A stretch of DNA of 64,000 nt from MRBY01 sp943371005 (GTDB lineage: Bacteria; Cyanobacteriota; Cyanobacteriia; Cyanobacteriales; MRBY01). The notes under the pieces are model-generated. The model saw only the letters and a program-made list of their open reading frames with translations, made no database searches and had not been told where the DNA came from. Location of the stretch: NCBI GenBank assembly GCA_943371005.1, contig CALRTB020000002.1, positions 124,001 to 188,000 of the forward strand. The letters are read 5' to 3'. This document shows positions 36,929 to 46,113 of the stretch, piece by piece (position 1 is the first letter of the stretch; each line of letters begins with the position of its first letter). The position numbers and the translations under genes are program-made.

Positions 36929-37207
36929 ATGACTGGTTTAATTATTTTTGCGGTCTATTCCCTAGCCCTGGGTTCTGTATTTTATTATCTCAACCAACCC
37001 TATAACCGTGATTGGTGGCTCAAAGTAACCACGATGAATCCATTTTGTGTCTACTACTTTGGCCCTTTTTCCAGTGAAAAAATAGCCCGCTGTCATCTAG
37101 CAGGTTACCAAGAAGATTTGGAACGAGAACAGGCCAAAATCACCCAAGTTGTTTTAAATCAAACGATGCCACCGGCACAATTGACCATTTGTCCGGAAGA
37201 AGCGTAA
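36929..37207 (+). CDS. DUF1816-family small protein
   Basis: A 92-residue protein of the DUF1816 family, a cyanobacterial group. It starts with a hydrophobic stretch (LIIFAVYSLALGSVFYYL) that could anchor it to a membrane. The soluble part has WWLKVTTMNPFCVYYFGPFSSEKIA, the conserved xYYFGPF core of the family. Relatives occur near phycobilisome and stress genes, but no function is established. It is convergent with lexA. Confidence 0.8.
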   Translation: MTGLIIFAVYSLALGSVFYYLNQPYNRDWWLKVTTMNPFCVYYFGPFSSEKIARCHLAGYQEDLEREQAKITQVVLNQTMPPAQLTICPEEA

Positions 37208-37221
37208 ATCTTGAAACATTA

Positions 37222-37248
37222 AGATCAACAGTAATCACCCGTTGATCT
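37222..37248. terminator. Perfect 8-bp hairpin between the DUF1816 gene and lexA
   Basis: AGATCAAC and GTTGATCT flank an 11-base loop, 15 bases after the DUF1816 stop. There is no T run on either side, so it may be a processing or weak termination site. Confidence 0.4.
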
Positions 37249-37293
37249 CCCTGCTAGTCAAGCAATTCAGGGGTTTCTACCCTTTATCTGAAT

Positions 37294-37911
37294 CTATTGA
37301 CCGTAACCGCGCCAGACTCCGACTAAAACCCCTTGTAAATCAACATTGAGCGCATCGGTTTTGATTTCGTCATACCTGGGGTTTGCAGGTTTGAGAACGA
37401 CCTTTTTTCCTTCTCGATAAAAGTGTTTTAGGGTTGTGCCATCCCCTGTTACACGCGCCGCAACAATGGTGCCATTTTTAACACGGTCTGGGTCAAATAC
37501 TTTTTGCATAATGGCATAGTCCCCTTCGGCAATGAGAGCCTCGATCATGCTATCGCCGGTAACTTTGAGAGCATAACAATTGGGTTGATTGACAACTTGA
37601 TTTAAAACGAGGGTTTCACTTTGATCATCGGTAAAGGGTTCAACCAGGCCGCCAGCGGTAATTGTCCCAAGAATCGGCAGGCCTTCTCGTTGCTCTTGGG
37701 GCCGCAAAATCTTGAGAGTACGGGCTTTGCCATCGATCCAATCGATGTACTTTTTCTTTCGCAGTCGTTCTAAGCGGCTTTGGATGGGGGCTGGCGATCG
37801 CAAATTCATTGCGACCATCATCTGGCGAATGGATGGGGCATGTTGGTTTGTCTGGATGTAGTAAACAAGCCAATCGTAGAGTTCCCGTTGGGCCGTTGTC
37901 AGTTTTTCCAT
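37294..37911 (-). CDS. lexA: LexA-family repressor
   Basis: A 205-residue LexA. The winged helix (APSIRQMMVAMNLRSPAPIQ) precedes the latent protease. Self-cleavage residues are all visible: Ala86-Gly87 in GTITAGG, Ser121 in VTGDSM and Lys162 in TTLKHF. Thus this copy looks able to self-cleave, unlike some cyanobacterial LexA proteins reported to regulate carbon, redox and pilus genes and not a classical SOS set. The ATG at 37911 fits the family start MEKLTTAQRELYDW; the frame is open 11 codons upstream. I found no clear LexA operator in the upstream spacer. It is divergent from the methyltransferase gene. Confidence 0.92.
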   Translation of the reverse strand: MEKLTTAQRELYDWLVYYIQTNQHAPSIRQMMVAMNLRSPAPIQSRLERLRKKKYIDWIDGKARTLKILRPQEQREGLPILGTITAGGLVEPFTDDQSETLVLNQVVNQPNCYALKVTGDSMIEALIAEGDYAIMQKVFDPDRVKNGTIVAARVTGDGTTLKHFYREGKKVVLKPANPRYDEIKTDALNVDLQGVLVGVWRGYGQ

Positions 37912-38219
37912 AGTCAAAAAATTGCGCCAGTGCCACAAGCCCATCGCTTCAATAGATAGGACACGAGCATGGGAGCGTTGAATGTTTACGGTGCCATGGT
38001 GCAGTTAAAAACACATGATCTTAAGATGATTTGTACTAAACTATGTTCCCAATGGCAACAACTTCGTGGGCAATCTGTAATATTTTTTGAGCTTTATCGT
38101 GTTTGATCTCCCTCGCAACCCTGGCCTGAATCCGCCAGAAACAAGCCACAATGTCAGAAAAAGGGTAGATTAAGTGCGTTAGATTGTTGAACAGGCATAT
38201 TTTGGGTGAAAAGAAGGGT
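37912..38219. other. Divergent promoter spacer, lexA and methyltransferase
   Basis: A 308-base spacer between divergently read genes. A GTAC...GTTC pair near 38034-38050 resembles the halves of the cyanobacterial LexA box but has the wrong spacing. No coding frame was seen. Confidence 0.4.
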
Positions 38220-39026
38220 ATGACGGAATATATCCATGGCTATGATCCAGAGGAACAGCAACGTCTCGTTGATCAAGCACGCTACTGGGGCGATCGCCTA
38301 TTGTTGAAAGATCTCGAATTTGACCCTCAAGCCAAAATTTTAGATATTGGTTGCGGCGTCGGCGCTGTCCTTGGGATCATCGGTGAAAAGTTTCCCACCC
38401 TAACCTTTGCTGGCCTTGACCACCAACCCCGTCAAATTGCCTATGCCACAGAATATTTACGTCGTCTGGGATTAACTACCGACCTCCAGTTGGGAGATGC
38501 CTACGCTTTGCCCTGGGCAGACAATACTTTTGATTTTGCCTTGACGGTTTGGTTGCTAGAGCACGTTCCCAATCCGGCGGGAATTATCGCTGAAGTGTTG
38601 CGGGTTTTACGACCAGGGGGAAAAATTTGCCTGACGGAAACCGATTACCAGAGCCTCCTGATTTATCCGCCCCATCCTGATTTTGACTATTTTCAGCAGG
38701 CCCTTTGCGAATTATTTCAAGTCGCAGACGGCAATCCCTATGTTGGTCGCAGTTTAGGGGGATATTTAGAACAGGCGGGCTTTACTGGGGTTAAAAATGA
38801 GGCGATCGCCGTTCACCATTGGCACAGTCCCCAAAATCAAGACCTAAAAGGCTTAGTCGATCATCTCGACACCTGGATCAAACTGATGATTCCCCAGATG
38901 GTAGAGAAATTAGGCAAAAATCAAGACCGCCTCGAAAACGGCTTGATTCACTTCCGCCAAGTGCCGCAACATCCCCACGGCGCAATTACCCTGACCATTT
39001 ATCGCGCCATAGGTTACAAACCCTAA
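38220..39026 (+). CDS. Class I SAM-dependent methyltransferase
   Basis: A 268-residue methyltransferase of the UbiE/Methyltransf_11 type. Motif I is ILDIGCGVGAVLGII, the SAM ribose Asp is in FAGLDHQPRQIAYA, and the later LTVWLLEHVPNPAGIIAEVLRVLRPGG is the usual motif II/III region. The substrate cannot be told from sequence; quinone, tocopherol or small-molecule methylation are possible. The ATG at 38220 is chosen because it follows an AAGAAGGG and places the conserved part properly; the frame is open 12 codons upstream. Confidence 0.85.
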   Translation: MTEYIHGYDPEEQQRLVDQARYWGDRLLLKDLEFDPQAKILDIGCGVGAVLGIIGEKFPTLTFAGLDHQPRQIAYATEYLRRLGLTTDLQLGDAYALPWADNTFDFALTVWLLEHVPNPAGIIAEVLRVLRPGGKICLTETDYQSLLIYPPHPDFDYFQQALCELFQVADGNPYVGRSLGGYLEQAGFTGVKNEAIAVHHWHSPQNQDLKGLVDHLDTWIKLMIPQMVEKLGKNQDRLENGLIHFRQVPQHPHGAITLTIYRAIGYKP

Positions 39027-39030
39027 CCAC

Positions 39031-39056
39031 AAAAAATCCTCCTAGGAATAGGAGGA
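39031..39056 (-). terminator. Intrinsic terminator after clpP
   Basis: On the minus strand TCCTCCT/AGGAGGA forms a 7-bp stem with a 6-base loop followed by TTTTTT, about 30 bases past the clpP stop codon. Confidence 0.9.
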
Positions 39057-39084
39057 CGGTCAATCATTCGCAACAGAAAAAAAT

Positions 39085-39681
39085 CTAAGCTGGATTTGTA
39101 GCCGAAGGACTTCTCTCAATCACTTGGTCAATGAGGCCATAATCCTTGGCCTCCGCCGCAGACATGAAGAAATCACGGTCTGTATCAATCTCAATCTTTT
39201 CTAAAGGTTGCCCAGTGTGGTCAGCCAGGTGTTGATTGAGCTTGCCCTTGAGATAAAGAATTTCCTTGGCTTGGATTTCAATATCCGTCGCCTGACCCTG
39301 GGCACCACCTAGGGGTTGGTGGATCATAATCCGAGAGTTGGGTAAGCTCATACGCTTCCCTTTGGCCCCAGCACTCAGCAGAAACGCCCCCATACTGGCC
39401 GCTAGACCAATACAGATCGTACAAACATCCGGACGCACTTGGTTCATCGTATCGAAGATCCCCATGCCGGCTGAGACAGAACCCCCCGGAGAATTGATGT
39501 AGAGGTAAATATCCTTTTCGGGATCATCGGCTTCGAGGAATAACAACTGTGCCACGATGAGATTGGCAATTTCGTCATTGACTTGGGTTCCAAGGAACAC
39601 AATGCGCTCCCGGAGTAGACGAGAGTAAATATCAAAGGCACGTTCGCCCCGACCAGAACTTTCGATAACGGTTGGAATCAT
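39085..39681 (-). CDS. clpP: ATP-dependent Clp protease proteolytic subunit
   Basis: ClpP forms the proteolytic barrel used with ClpC or ClpX. The 198-residue protein has the catalytic Ser in GLAASMGAFLLSAGAKGKR, His in MIHQPLGGAQGQATDIE and Asp in DTDRDFFMSAAEA. All three are intact, so it is an active ClpP and not ClpR. Its start MIPTVIESSGRGERAFDIY is like ClpP1 of Synechococcus elongatus, but cyanobacteria have several paralogues and I do not number it. It lies 78 bases downstream of gmk, with which it may share transcription. Confidence 0.95.
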   Translation of the reverse strand: MIPTVIESSGRGERAFDIYSRLLRERIVFLGTQVNDEIANLIVAQLLFLEADDPEKDIYLYINSPGGSVSAGMGIFDTMNQVRPDVCTICIGLAASMGAFLLSAGAKGKRMSLPNSRIMIHQPLGGAQGQATDIEIQAKEILYLKGKLNQHLADHTGQPLEKIEIDTDRDFFMSAAEAKDYGLIDQVIERSPSATNPA

Positions 39682-39759
39682 GGGGTCTGTAAGCTCGTTG
39701 TTGTTTTTGTCTTATTTGTTTGATTGTAATGGATTCAGTTTGCAGCGGTGGCGTTTTGG

Positions 39760-40314
39760 CTAGCTGAAAATTACTTTTTCGAGTTCTGTTAAGGCTGTTT
39801 CTAGGTCGTCATTGACAATTTCATGGTCAAACTCGTGGCTCATGGCCAATTCTTCTTTTGCCCGGACGAGCCGTTTGGCGATCGCCGCTTCTGGATCATT
39901 ACCTCGCCCCCGTAGCCGCTGTTCTAATTCTTCAAAGGACGGTGGCAAAATAAAGATTCTGAGGGCATTTGCATATATTTCTTTAACTTGGTTGGCCCCA
40001 ATGACCTCGATTTCGAGGATGACAAAGTTTCCCTGTTGAATTTGTGTTTTCACCGGAGGCAGAGGGGTGCCATAGTAATTTCCCGCATACTCGGCCCATT
40101 CGAGGAGCTCCCCCGCAGCGATCATCGTCTCAAATTGTTCACGGGTTTTGAAAAAATAGTCTTGCCCATCCACTTCTCCAGGGCGGGGCTGACGGGTTGT
40201 TGCTGAGATCGAGAGAAATAAATTTTGGTGGCGCGGCAGTAAAGAACGAACTAAGGTTCCTTTACCAACACCACTGGGCCCTGTGAGGACAATTAATTTT
40301 CCGGGGGTGGTCAT
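39760..40314 (-). CDS. gmk: Guanylate kinase
   Basis: Gmk phosphorylates GMP and dGMP to the diphosphates. The 184-residue protein has Walker A LTGPSGVGKGTLVRSL, the GMP-binding region SATTRQPRPGEVDGQDYFF, and the lid ELEQRLRGRGNDPEAAI. It follows the remA-like gene after 35 bases on the same strand; this gmk-DUF370 pairing is conserved in many bacteria. Confidence 0.96.
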   Translation of the reverse strand: MTTPGKLIVLTGPSGVGKGTLVRSLLPRHQNLFLSISATTRQPRPGEVDGQDYFFKTREQFETMIAAGELLEWAEYAGNYYGTPLPPVKTQIQQGNFVILEIEVIGANQVKEIYANALRIFILPPSFEELEQRLRGRGNDPEAAIAKRLVRAKEELAMSHEFDHEIVNDDLETALTELEKVIFS

Positions 40315-40349
40315 GGATTCGGCGGCGACGGGAGATGATAACTCAACCG

Positions 40350-40622
40350 TTAAACTTTGGTCATCGCCATGGCGGGATCTTTTTGCACAACAAAGCGATG
40401 GGCCACTGTCTCTGGTTGGATCGCTGATAGTACCACATGGCTGGAATCTGTAATAATCACTGCTCGGGTACGTCTACCATAGGTGGCATCAATTAATTGG
40501 CCGCGATCGCGCGCATCGCTAATGATCCGTTTGATCGGTGCAGACTCAGGACTCACAATCGCAATGACACGATTGGCAGAGACAATATTACCGAAACCGA
40601 TATTAATTAATTGTATTTCCAT
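40350..40622 (-). CDS. DUF370/RemA-family regulator-like protein
   Basis: A 90-residue protein of the DUF370 family, beginning [20 protein letters not shown]. RemA of Bacillus is a DNA-binding activator of extracellular-matrix genes that forms rings of subunits. The conserved [20 protein letters not shown] and [18 protein letters not shown] segments are present. Its place before gmk is the usual one for the family, but a matrix role in cyanobacteria is not established. Upstream is the long spacer at 40623-41355. Confidence 0.85.
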
Positions 40623-41355
40623 AGGTCGCTTGAGCTTTCACTAGCAGCAGCCAGTTAAGATTACAGATGGTTGATCGAGCACTTATAACTCAAGTCCAAT
40701 GGTAGCGAGAAAAAATCGGAGATACAACGATTTAAGGGCAAAAATAATATAAATTTCTTGATTTTTACAGTTGTTTACCCATGGGACGAAAAATCTCGCC
40801 TATCTTAAAGCAAAAGCACCATTCTTGCCCTACATTGCATAGATTTATTACGGAGGTTCACCTCGATGGCACACCCATTTAATCGGGTGGCGACTCGATC
40901 GCTAAAAATACCCAACAAAAGACAGTGTTAGAACGGCCTTGATCTCCATAGAGCAGTTAGGGCCACAAACCAGCATTATTGCTGAGAATTAGGGGTTAAT
41001 TGGTGAGGAAATGAGACAAAAATTCCCATGGCCCAAAGAACCCACCAAGCCTTTTGTCGGAATTGTGTTGTCGTACTCGATAAAAGCAAAACTGAATTGA
41101 CTACAATAGAGGGCAACCGCACAAGATTCGGTCAAGTCAAGCTTCCCGTTGAGCTGATCCAAAAGCACTCGAGACTCGCAAATTTTTCGCTCGTGGTGTT
41201 TTTGAGGTCAAGCGCAGGGGTTTCCAAAGCGTCTTTCCCAGCAGTTTTTCCGGTGGGGAAGGCAGTTGAGAAAAACAGGTTGTTGACTTTGATCTGATCC
41301 CAATGGGTTGATTTTCGCCATTCCTCCCCGCTTTTTCTTTCGCCTTCAGATCTCC
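40623..41355. other. Long non-coding spacer before the processing protease
   Basis: A 733-base stretch between divergent genes. On the plus strand a GGAGG (40852-40856) sits 9 bases before an ATG at 40866 that opens a 21-codon frame ending at 40931. The ribosome site can pair with itself through GAGG/CCTC around 40853-40864, and CACCC/GGGTG follows at 40871-40888. Further on, TACAAT near 41102 could start a leader of about 240 bases for the protease gene. A 270-base open frame at 41028-41297 matches nothing I recognise and is probably not real. A structured leader or small RNA is possible. Confidence 0.45.
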
Positions 41356-42693
41356 ATGAAAAAGATTGCTCTGTCTTTACCTCGTTGCCCAGATACTTTT
41401 GTGAAGGGTGCTCTCAGAACGTTATCGGTTTTGGTTTTGTTGACTGTGCCCAGTTTGTCTCGTCCGGCGATCGCCGCGATGGAAGATAGTCCGAAGGCCA
41501 TCGTTGATGAGATGTGGCAGATTATCTATGCAGAATCTGTTGCCAAAAACTTTGAGCCGGAATCTTGGCTAAAACTCCGCGAAGATTTATTAAGCCAGAA
41601 CTACGATACCTATGACACGGCCTATCGTCAAATTCGTGGCGCCCTTAGAACCTTGGGAGATCCCTACACTCGATTCCTCGATCCAGAGGAGTTTGAATCC
41701 TTAACCAGCCAAACCACAGGGGAACTATCTGGCATTGGCATCCGCATGGAAATTAATGCGGAAACCGGGATCTTGACGGTGGTCGATGTCCTCCCGGATT
41801 CTCCGGCAGAGGCGGCGGGAGTCCAAGCGGAAGATCAGATTATGCAGATCGATGGTCAGGTGACCGCTCTTTTGAGCCTAGAGCAGTCTTCGGAACTGAT
41901 TCGGGGCCTAGAAGGGACTGAAGTGAATTTAAAAATTCGTCGCCGCGACCAGTCTTCCCTAGATCTTGCGATTACGCGGGCAAAAATTGAATTGGCCACG
42001 GTGAACTACGGGGTACAAACCATCGGGGACGAAAAAGTTGGCTACATTCGCCTTGACGAGTTTAGTTCCCATGCCGCTGAGCAAATGTATAACGCGATCC
42101 AAGACCTAAAGGCGGAAACGGTTACGGGTTTTGTGCTGGATCTCCGGGGAAATCCTGGGGGCTTACTCTACTCCAGCGTTGATATTGCCCGGATGTGGAT
42201 GGAAGAAGGGGCAATCGTTCGCACAGTGGATCGCAAAGGGGGCGATCGCCAATTTAGCGCCAACCAAACAGCGATTACCGATTTACCCCTCGTGGTGCTT
42301 GTGGATGAAAACTCTGCCAGTGCCAGCGAAATCTTAGCGGCGGCCCTCAAGGACAACCAACGGGCAACCCTGGTGGGGACTCGCACCTACGGCAAGGGCA
42401 CCGTCCAATCAGTCCATGAATTATCCAACGGTGCGGGCCTGGCAGTCACAATCTCCCGGTACTATCCCCCCAGTGGCATGAGTATCAATATGAATGGGGT
42501 TAGTCCTGACATTACCGTAGAACTAGATAATGAACAGTTCACGCAACTGCGTCTCGATCCGAGTTTGATCGGGACGAGTGCTGATCCCCAGTTTCTCAAG
42601 GCAGTCAATATTCTCCAGAACCAGCGCCTTAGTGAAACTCCAGGCAAACAAGCCCCCCTCAGCGCCCGCTCGTCTGGTGCCATCTCCAATTAA
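41356..42693 (+). CDS. C-terminal processing protease, S41 family (CtpA/CtpB/CtpC type)
   Basis: A 445-residue exported protease. An N-terminal signal/anchor (TLSVLVLLTVPSLSRPAIAA) ends near residue 40. The S41 N-terminal helix, a PDZ domain (TGILTVVDVLPDSPAEAAGV) and the catalytic domain follow. The catalytic Ser is in NSASASEILAAALKDNQRA and the Lys in RTYGKGTVQSVHEL. Cyanobacteria have several such proteases. CtpA matures the D1 protein of photosystem II, but the sequence start here (AIVDEMWQIIYAE) is more like the CtpB/CtpC group, so I do not assign a letter. The ATG at 41356 is preferred over a TTG-type upstream extension from 41308. Confidence 0.88.
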   Translation: MKKIALSLPRCPDTFVKGALRTLSVLVLLTVPSLSRPAIAAMEDSPKAIVDEMWQIIYAESVAKNFEPESWLKLREDLLSQNYDTYDTAYRQIRGALRTLGDPYTRFLDPEEFESLTSQTTGELSGIGIRMEINAETGILTVVDVLPDSPAEAAGVQAEDQIMQIDGQVTALLSLEQSSELIRGLEGTEVNLKIRRRDQSSLDLAITRAKIELATVNYGVQTIGDEKVGYIRLDEFSSHAAEQMYNAIQDLKAETVTGFVLDLRGNPGGLLYSSVDIARMWMEEGAIVRTVDRKGGDRQFSANQTAITDLPLVVLVDENSASASEILAAALKDNQRATLVGTRTYGKGTVQSVHELSNGAGLAVTISRYYPPSGMSINMNGVSPDITVELDNEQFTQLRLDPSLIGTSADPQFLKAVNILQNQRLSETPGKQAPLSARSSGAISN

Positions 42694-42809
42694 GCACCTC
42701 CCGCTGCTTTGATCGTCTGCAGTTCCCGTAGATGAGTAACCCAGAAACATTTGTTACAATCATTTACAATGCAACCCATTCAACTGTAGGCGATCGCATC
42801 GGATAAACT

Positions 42810-44780
42810 ATGCCATACCAGACCCGTACCCCCGCGACCCCGGTCAATTCGGTTATCGAACAGCCCGCCCAGGAGTCCGAGCTGTGGCGTTACAATCCAG
42901 AGGCGATCGAAGCCAAATACCGCAATCGTCCCTTTGCTGTTCTGGGACGCCTCCTCACCATTATTTCCAGCTTTAGTGGCCTGCTACTCAGAATTTGGTG
43001 GGCTAAGGCCACTGGAAACAACAACAATCCAAAAGCCCAACAAAAACAAGCCGATCACCTCAAGGCAGTTCTGACGAAATTAGGCCCCACCTACATCAAA
43101 ATTGGCCAAGCCCTTTCTACCCGTCCTGACCTCGTCCCTCCCGTATATCTGACGGAATTGACCAGCCTCCAGGATCAACTCCCTTCCTTTCCCAATGAAA
43201 TTGCCTTTCGCTTCATCGAAGAAGAATTGGGAGAACCCCCCGAAAAAATCTATGCCGAGATCTCAGATCATCCCCTTGCCGCTGCTTCTCTCGGCCAAGT
43301 CTATCAAGCCCGCCTCAAAACCGGTGAAAAAGTCGCTGTTAAAGTCCAACGACCCGACCTGCAGCAGCGCATCAACCTCGATATTTTTATCATGCGGCGC
43401 ATTGCCCGCTGGCTGCAAAATAACGTTAAACAAGTCCGCTCCGACCTAATTGGTATCACCGACGAATTTGCGGCGCGTATTTTTGAAGAAATGAACTATG
43501 CCCAGGAAGGGCGTAACGCTGAAAAATTCAAAAAACTCTACGGCGGCATGGCAGAAATCTATGTGCCGAAAATTTACTGGAAATATACTGGCAAGCGCGT
43601 TCTGACCATGGAGTGGCTCGATGGGACGAAGCTAACTAACCTCAAAGAAGTCGCGGCTAAAGGGATCGATGCCACCCATTTAGTCGAAGTCGGGGTGGAA
43701 TGTTCCCTGCGCCAACTCCTAGAGTTTGGGTTTTTCCATGCCGATCCTCACCCTGGCAATCTCTTGGCCCTTGATGATGGTCGCCTTGCCTATCTGGACT
43801 TTGGCATGATGAGCATGATCGAACCCTACCAGCGCTATGGGTTGATTGAAGCTGTGGTACACCTCGTCAATCGAGATTTTGAAGCCCTGGCCCATGACTA
43901 TGTCAAATTAGATTTTCTTAAGTCCGACACGGATCTCGCCCCGATTATTCCAGCTTTGAGTACCGTTTTTAATAATGCCTTAGGGGCTAGTGTGGCGGAA
44001 CTTAATTTCAAGAGCATCACGGATCAAATGTCGGGCATTATGTACGAATTTCCGTTTAAGGTGCCGGCCTACTATGCCTTGATCATTCGTTCGATGGTGA
44101 CTCTCGAAGGCATTGCCATTGGCGTTGATCCAGAATTTAAGGTCTTGAGCAAAGCTTATCCCTATGTTGCGAAGCGCCTGTTAACTGATAATTCCCCAGA
44201 ATTACGTCATTCCCTTAAGGATTTGTTGTTTAAAGAAGGAAGTTTTCGCTGGAATCGCCTAGAAAATTTGCTGAATAACGCGAAGGATTCTAACGATTAC
44301 GATCTCAAAGGGGCGGTCAACCAAGCCATCGACTATATTTTTTCGGAACGGGGTGAATTTATCCGGGAACGTCTTGCCGAAGAAATTATTCAATCGGTGG
44401 ATATTCTTGGACGAAATACCTTCCAAAACATTACCAGTTTGGTGCAGGAGCAGTTGGGTCAAAAGCCGACCCACAATCGGGCTGGGGGCATGAGCGCAGA
44501 AGACCGGGCGAATTTGGTACATATTCAAAATATTTGGCGCATTCTCCAGGAAACCCCGGATTTTGACCCGATGTTTATTTTGCCTTTGATCCCGAAGGTG
44601 CTCATTAAGCCAGAAACGCAACAGTTGGGTCAGAAAATCGCGGAGGGTCTCTTGCAACGCATTGCGGCCCGTTTCATTCGTAATGTTTTGTTGGCAGATC
44701 CCAACAGCGATAATCATCGTCAGCGGGAAGTTATCCGTTACCCTGGATCTCTGCCGTTGCCAAAGTCTGCCTTACGGTAA
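42810..44780 (+). CDS. ABC1/UbiB-family atypical kinase
   Basis: A 656-residue ABC1/UbiB kinase-like protein. The family motifs are PTYIKIGQALSTRPDLVP (KxGQ), AAASLGQVYQARLK (the A-rich loop replacing the glycine loop), FHADPHPGNLLA and YLDFGMM. UbiB/COQ8 members have ATPase activity and support quinone biosynthesis. Cyanobacterial and plastid ABC1K proteins act in plastoquinone, tocopherol and stress physiology. The C-terminal extension of about 150 residues is common in the plant-type group. It stands alone between the protease and the cytochrome gene. Confidence 0.92.
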   Translation: MPYQTRTPATPVNSVIEQPAQESELWRYNPEAIEAKYRNRPFAVLGRLLTIISSFSGLLLRIWWAKATGNNNNPKAQQKQADHLKAVLTKLGPTYIKIGQALSTRPDLVPPVYLTELTSLQDQLPSFPNEIAFRFIEEELGEPPEKIYAEISDHPLAAASLGQVYQARLKTGEKVAVKVQRPDLQQRINLDIFIMRRIARWLQNNVKQVRSDLIGITDEFAARIFEEMNYAQEGRNAEKFKKLYGGMAEIYVPKIYWKYTGKRVLTMEWLDGTKLTNLKEVAAKGIDATHLVEVGVECSLRQLLEFGFFHADPHPGNLLALDDGRLAYLDFGMMSMIEPYQRYGLIEAVVHLVNRDFEALAHDYVKLDFLKSDTDLAPIIPALSTVFNNALGASVAELNFKSITDQMSGIMYEFPFKVPAYYALIIRSMVTLEGIAIGVDPEFKVLSKAYPYVAKRLLTDNSPELRHSLKDLLFKEGSFRWNRLENLLNNAKDSNDYDLKGAVNQAIDYIFSERGEFIRERLAEEIIQSVDILGRNTFQNITSLVQEQLGQKPTHNRAGGMSAEDRANLVHIQNIWRILQETPDFDPMFILPLIPKVLIKPETQQLGQKIAEGLLQRIAARFIRNVLLADPNSDNHRQREVIRYPGSLPLPKSALR

Positions 44781-44854
44781 AGTCTTAGGGAAAACAGTTG
44801 CTTTTTTGCATAAAATTGAGCAAACATTAGCAATCCAAAAGATATCGTGGAGCT

Positions 44855-45520
44855 ATGGCACAATCTAAACCGTATCAACCTATTTTGCTGCGTTTGCTCC
44901 ATGGTTTAACGGCAATTTTAGTATTGTTGGCTTTAGATACGGGGTTTTGGGTTTACGACATTTATGATGGCCGTTGGGGTCGCTTGGGTTTGCCACGAAT
45001 CGAAGCGATGCAGGGCATCCATGGAACGATCGCCTTAACGTTTTTCCTGTTGTTGCCATTTTTTGCGGTGTATAGTTTTCGTCTGGGCGATCGCCGTTTG
45101 TTGCAACCCAATTCTCTTGTGCAACTCAGGCAAGTAGGGAAGTCCATCTGGTGGGTTTCGGCCCATTGGCTGATTAATACAAGTATGCTGCTGGCAGGAA
45201 CATTAGCCGTCGTTACAGGCCGGATGATGAAGGAAGAATGGCTACCGGCAGGAGAATTAAATCATTTCGCCTACTTTGGTCATCTGTTGGCCTGGGTGGT
45301 GATGTTGGGGGCGCTGGCTCTGCACCTACTGTTGGGCATTAAGGTGGGTGGTGTACCGCTGTTGGCTTCGATGATCAGTTTTCAGCAACGGGAAGGCGAT
45401 CGCCCCCAAAACTGGTTACAGGGATTCCAGCGGCAACAGAGCTTGTTACTGAAATCCCTAGAAGTCATTGTGGGTTTAGGGGTGCTTTTTGCCTTAGTTG
45501 TTCCCTTGTTTAGTCTTTAG
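44855..45520 (+). CDS. Cytochrome b561-like membrane protein
   Basis: A 221-residue membrane protein with four or five hydrophobic helices. The first helix (ILLRLLHGLTAILVLLALDTGF) and QGIHGTIALTFFLLLPFF hold histidines suited to b-type haem. Further histidines lie in WVSAHWLINTSML, LNHFAYFGHLLAWVVMLG and LALHLLLGI. It therefore looks like a di-haem cytochrome b561 / thiosulfate-reductase-type subunit. The electron partner is unknown. The ATG at 44855 follows a GGAG. The 3' end overlaps the convergent nitroreductase gene by 4 bases. Confidence 0.75.
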   Translation: MAQSKPYQPILLRLLHGLTAILVLLALDTGFWVYDIYDGRWGRLGLPRIEAMQGIHGTIALTFFLLLPFFAVYSFRLGDRRLLQPNSLVQLRQVGKSIWWVSAHWLINTSMLLAGTLAVVTGRMMKEEWLPAGELNHFAYFGHLLAWVVMLGALALHLLLGIKVGGVPLLASMISFQQREGDRPQNWLQGFQRQQSLLLKSLEVIVGLGVLFALVVPLFSL

Positions 45521-46113
45521 AAATAGGGATTTTCCCAGGTTTCAGTAAAGACAATTTCCGTGAGGGGTTTGCGGCTACGGGGGCTTTGTTCCCGTTCCTG
45601 GAGGGCTTCTGGTGCTGTGGAAATTTCACCAGGATAGCCAATGGCTACGGCAGCGGCCGGGTCAAATCCAGTGGGAATTTTGTAGAGGTCACGGGCCTTT
45701 TCTTTATCGAAACCGCCCATTTGGTGCACCTGCAGACCGAGGGCTTCAGCTTGGATCGTTAAACTGGTCAAGGCCTGGCCCACATCGTACATTCCGTAGG
45801 GATTCGGGTTATCATTGCGGGTAAATCGCTGTTTTCCGACAGAAATCATCAGAATATATGCGTTTTTTGCCCAGGTCTGGTTTGTTTCCATCAGACAGTC
45901 CAACATTTTGCCATAGGCAGTGGCATCAGCTTTTGTGGCCACCAAAAACCGCCAAGGCTGTTCATTAAAACAAGAAGAAGCCCACCGGGCAGCTTCCAGT
46001 AAGCTCCCAATTTTTTCTGCTTCTACGGGGCGATCGCCATCAAAAATGACCGTACTAAACCGTTGACGCAGTAGGGGGTGAATTGGATATTGAGTTTGGG
46101 CGGGTTTTTCCAT
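45517..46113 (-). CDS. Nitroreductase-family flavoprotein
   Basis: A 198-residue FMN-dependent oxidoreductase of the NfsA/NfsB superfamily. The FMN-binding start RQRFSTVIFDGDRPVEA and the phosphate-binding ARWASSCFNEQPWRFLVAT are present. The C-terminal AVAIGYPGEISTAPEAL gives the usual FMN phosphate glycine. Substrates could be quinones, nitroaromatics or other electrophiles, with NAD(P)H as donor. No partner gene is adjacent except the convergent cytochrome-like gene. Confidence 0.88.
   Translation of the reverse strand: MEKPAQTQYPIHPLLRQRFSTVIFDGDRPVEAEKIGSLLEAARWASSCFNEQPWRFLVATKADATAYGKMLDCLMETNQTWAKNAYILMISVGKQRFTRNDNPNPYGMYDVGQALTSLTIQAEALGLQVHQMGGFDKEKARDLYKIPTGFDPAAAVAIGYPGEISTAPEALQEREQSPRSRKPLTEIVFTETWENPYF

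Noticed and set aside
38030..38055. LexA box candidate before lexA
   Set aside because: GTAC and GTTC halves are present but spaced too far apart for the cyanobacterial consensus.
41028..41297. 89-codon plus-strand open frame in the spacer before the processing protease
   Set aside because: No family resemblance, no convincing ribosome site and unusual composition; kept only as part of the spacer note.
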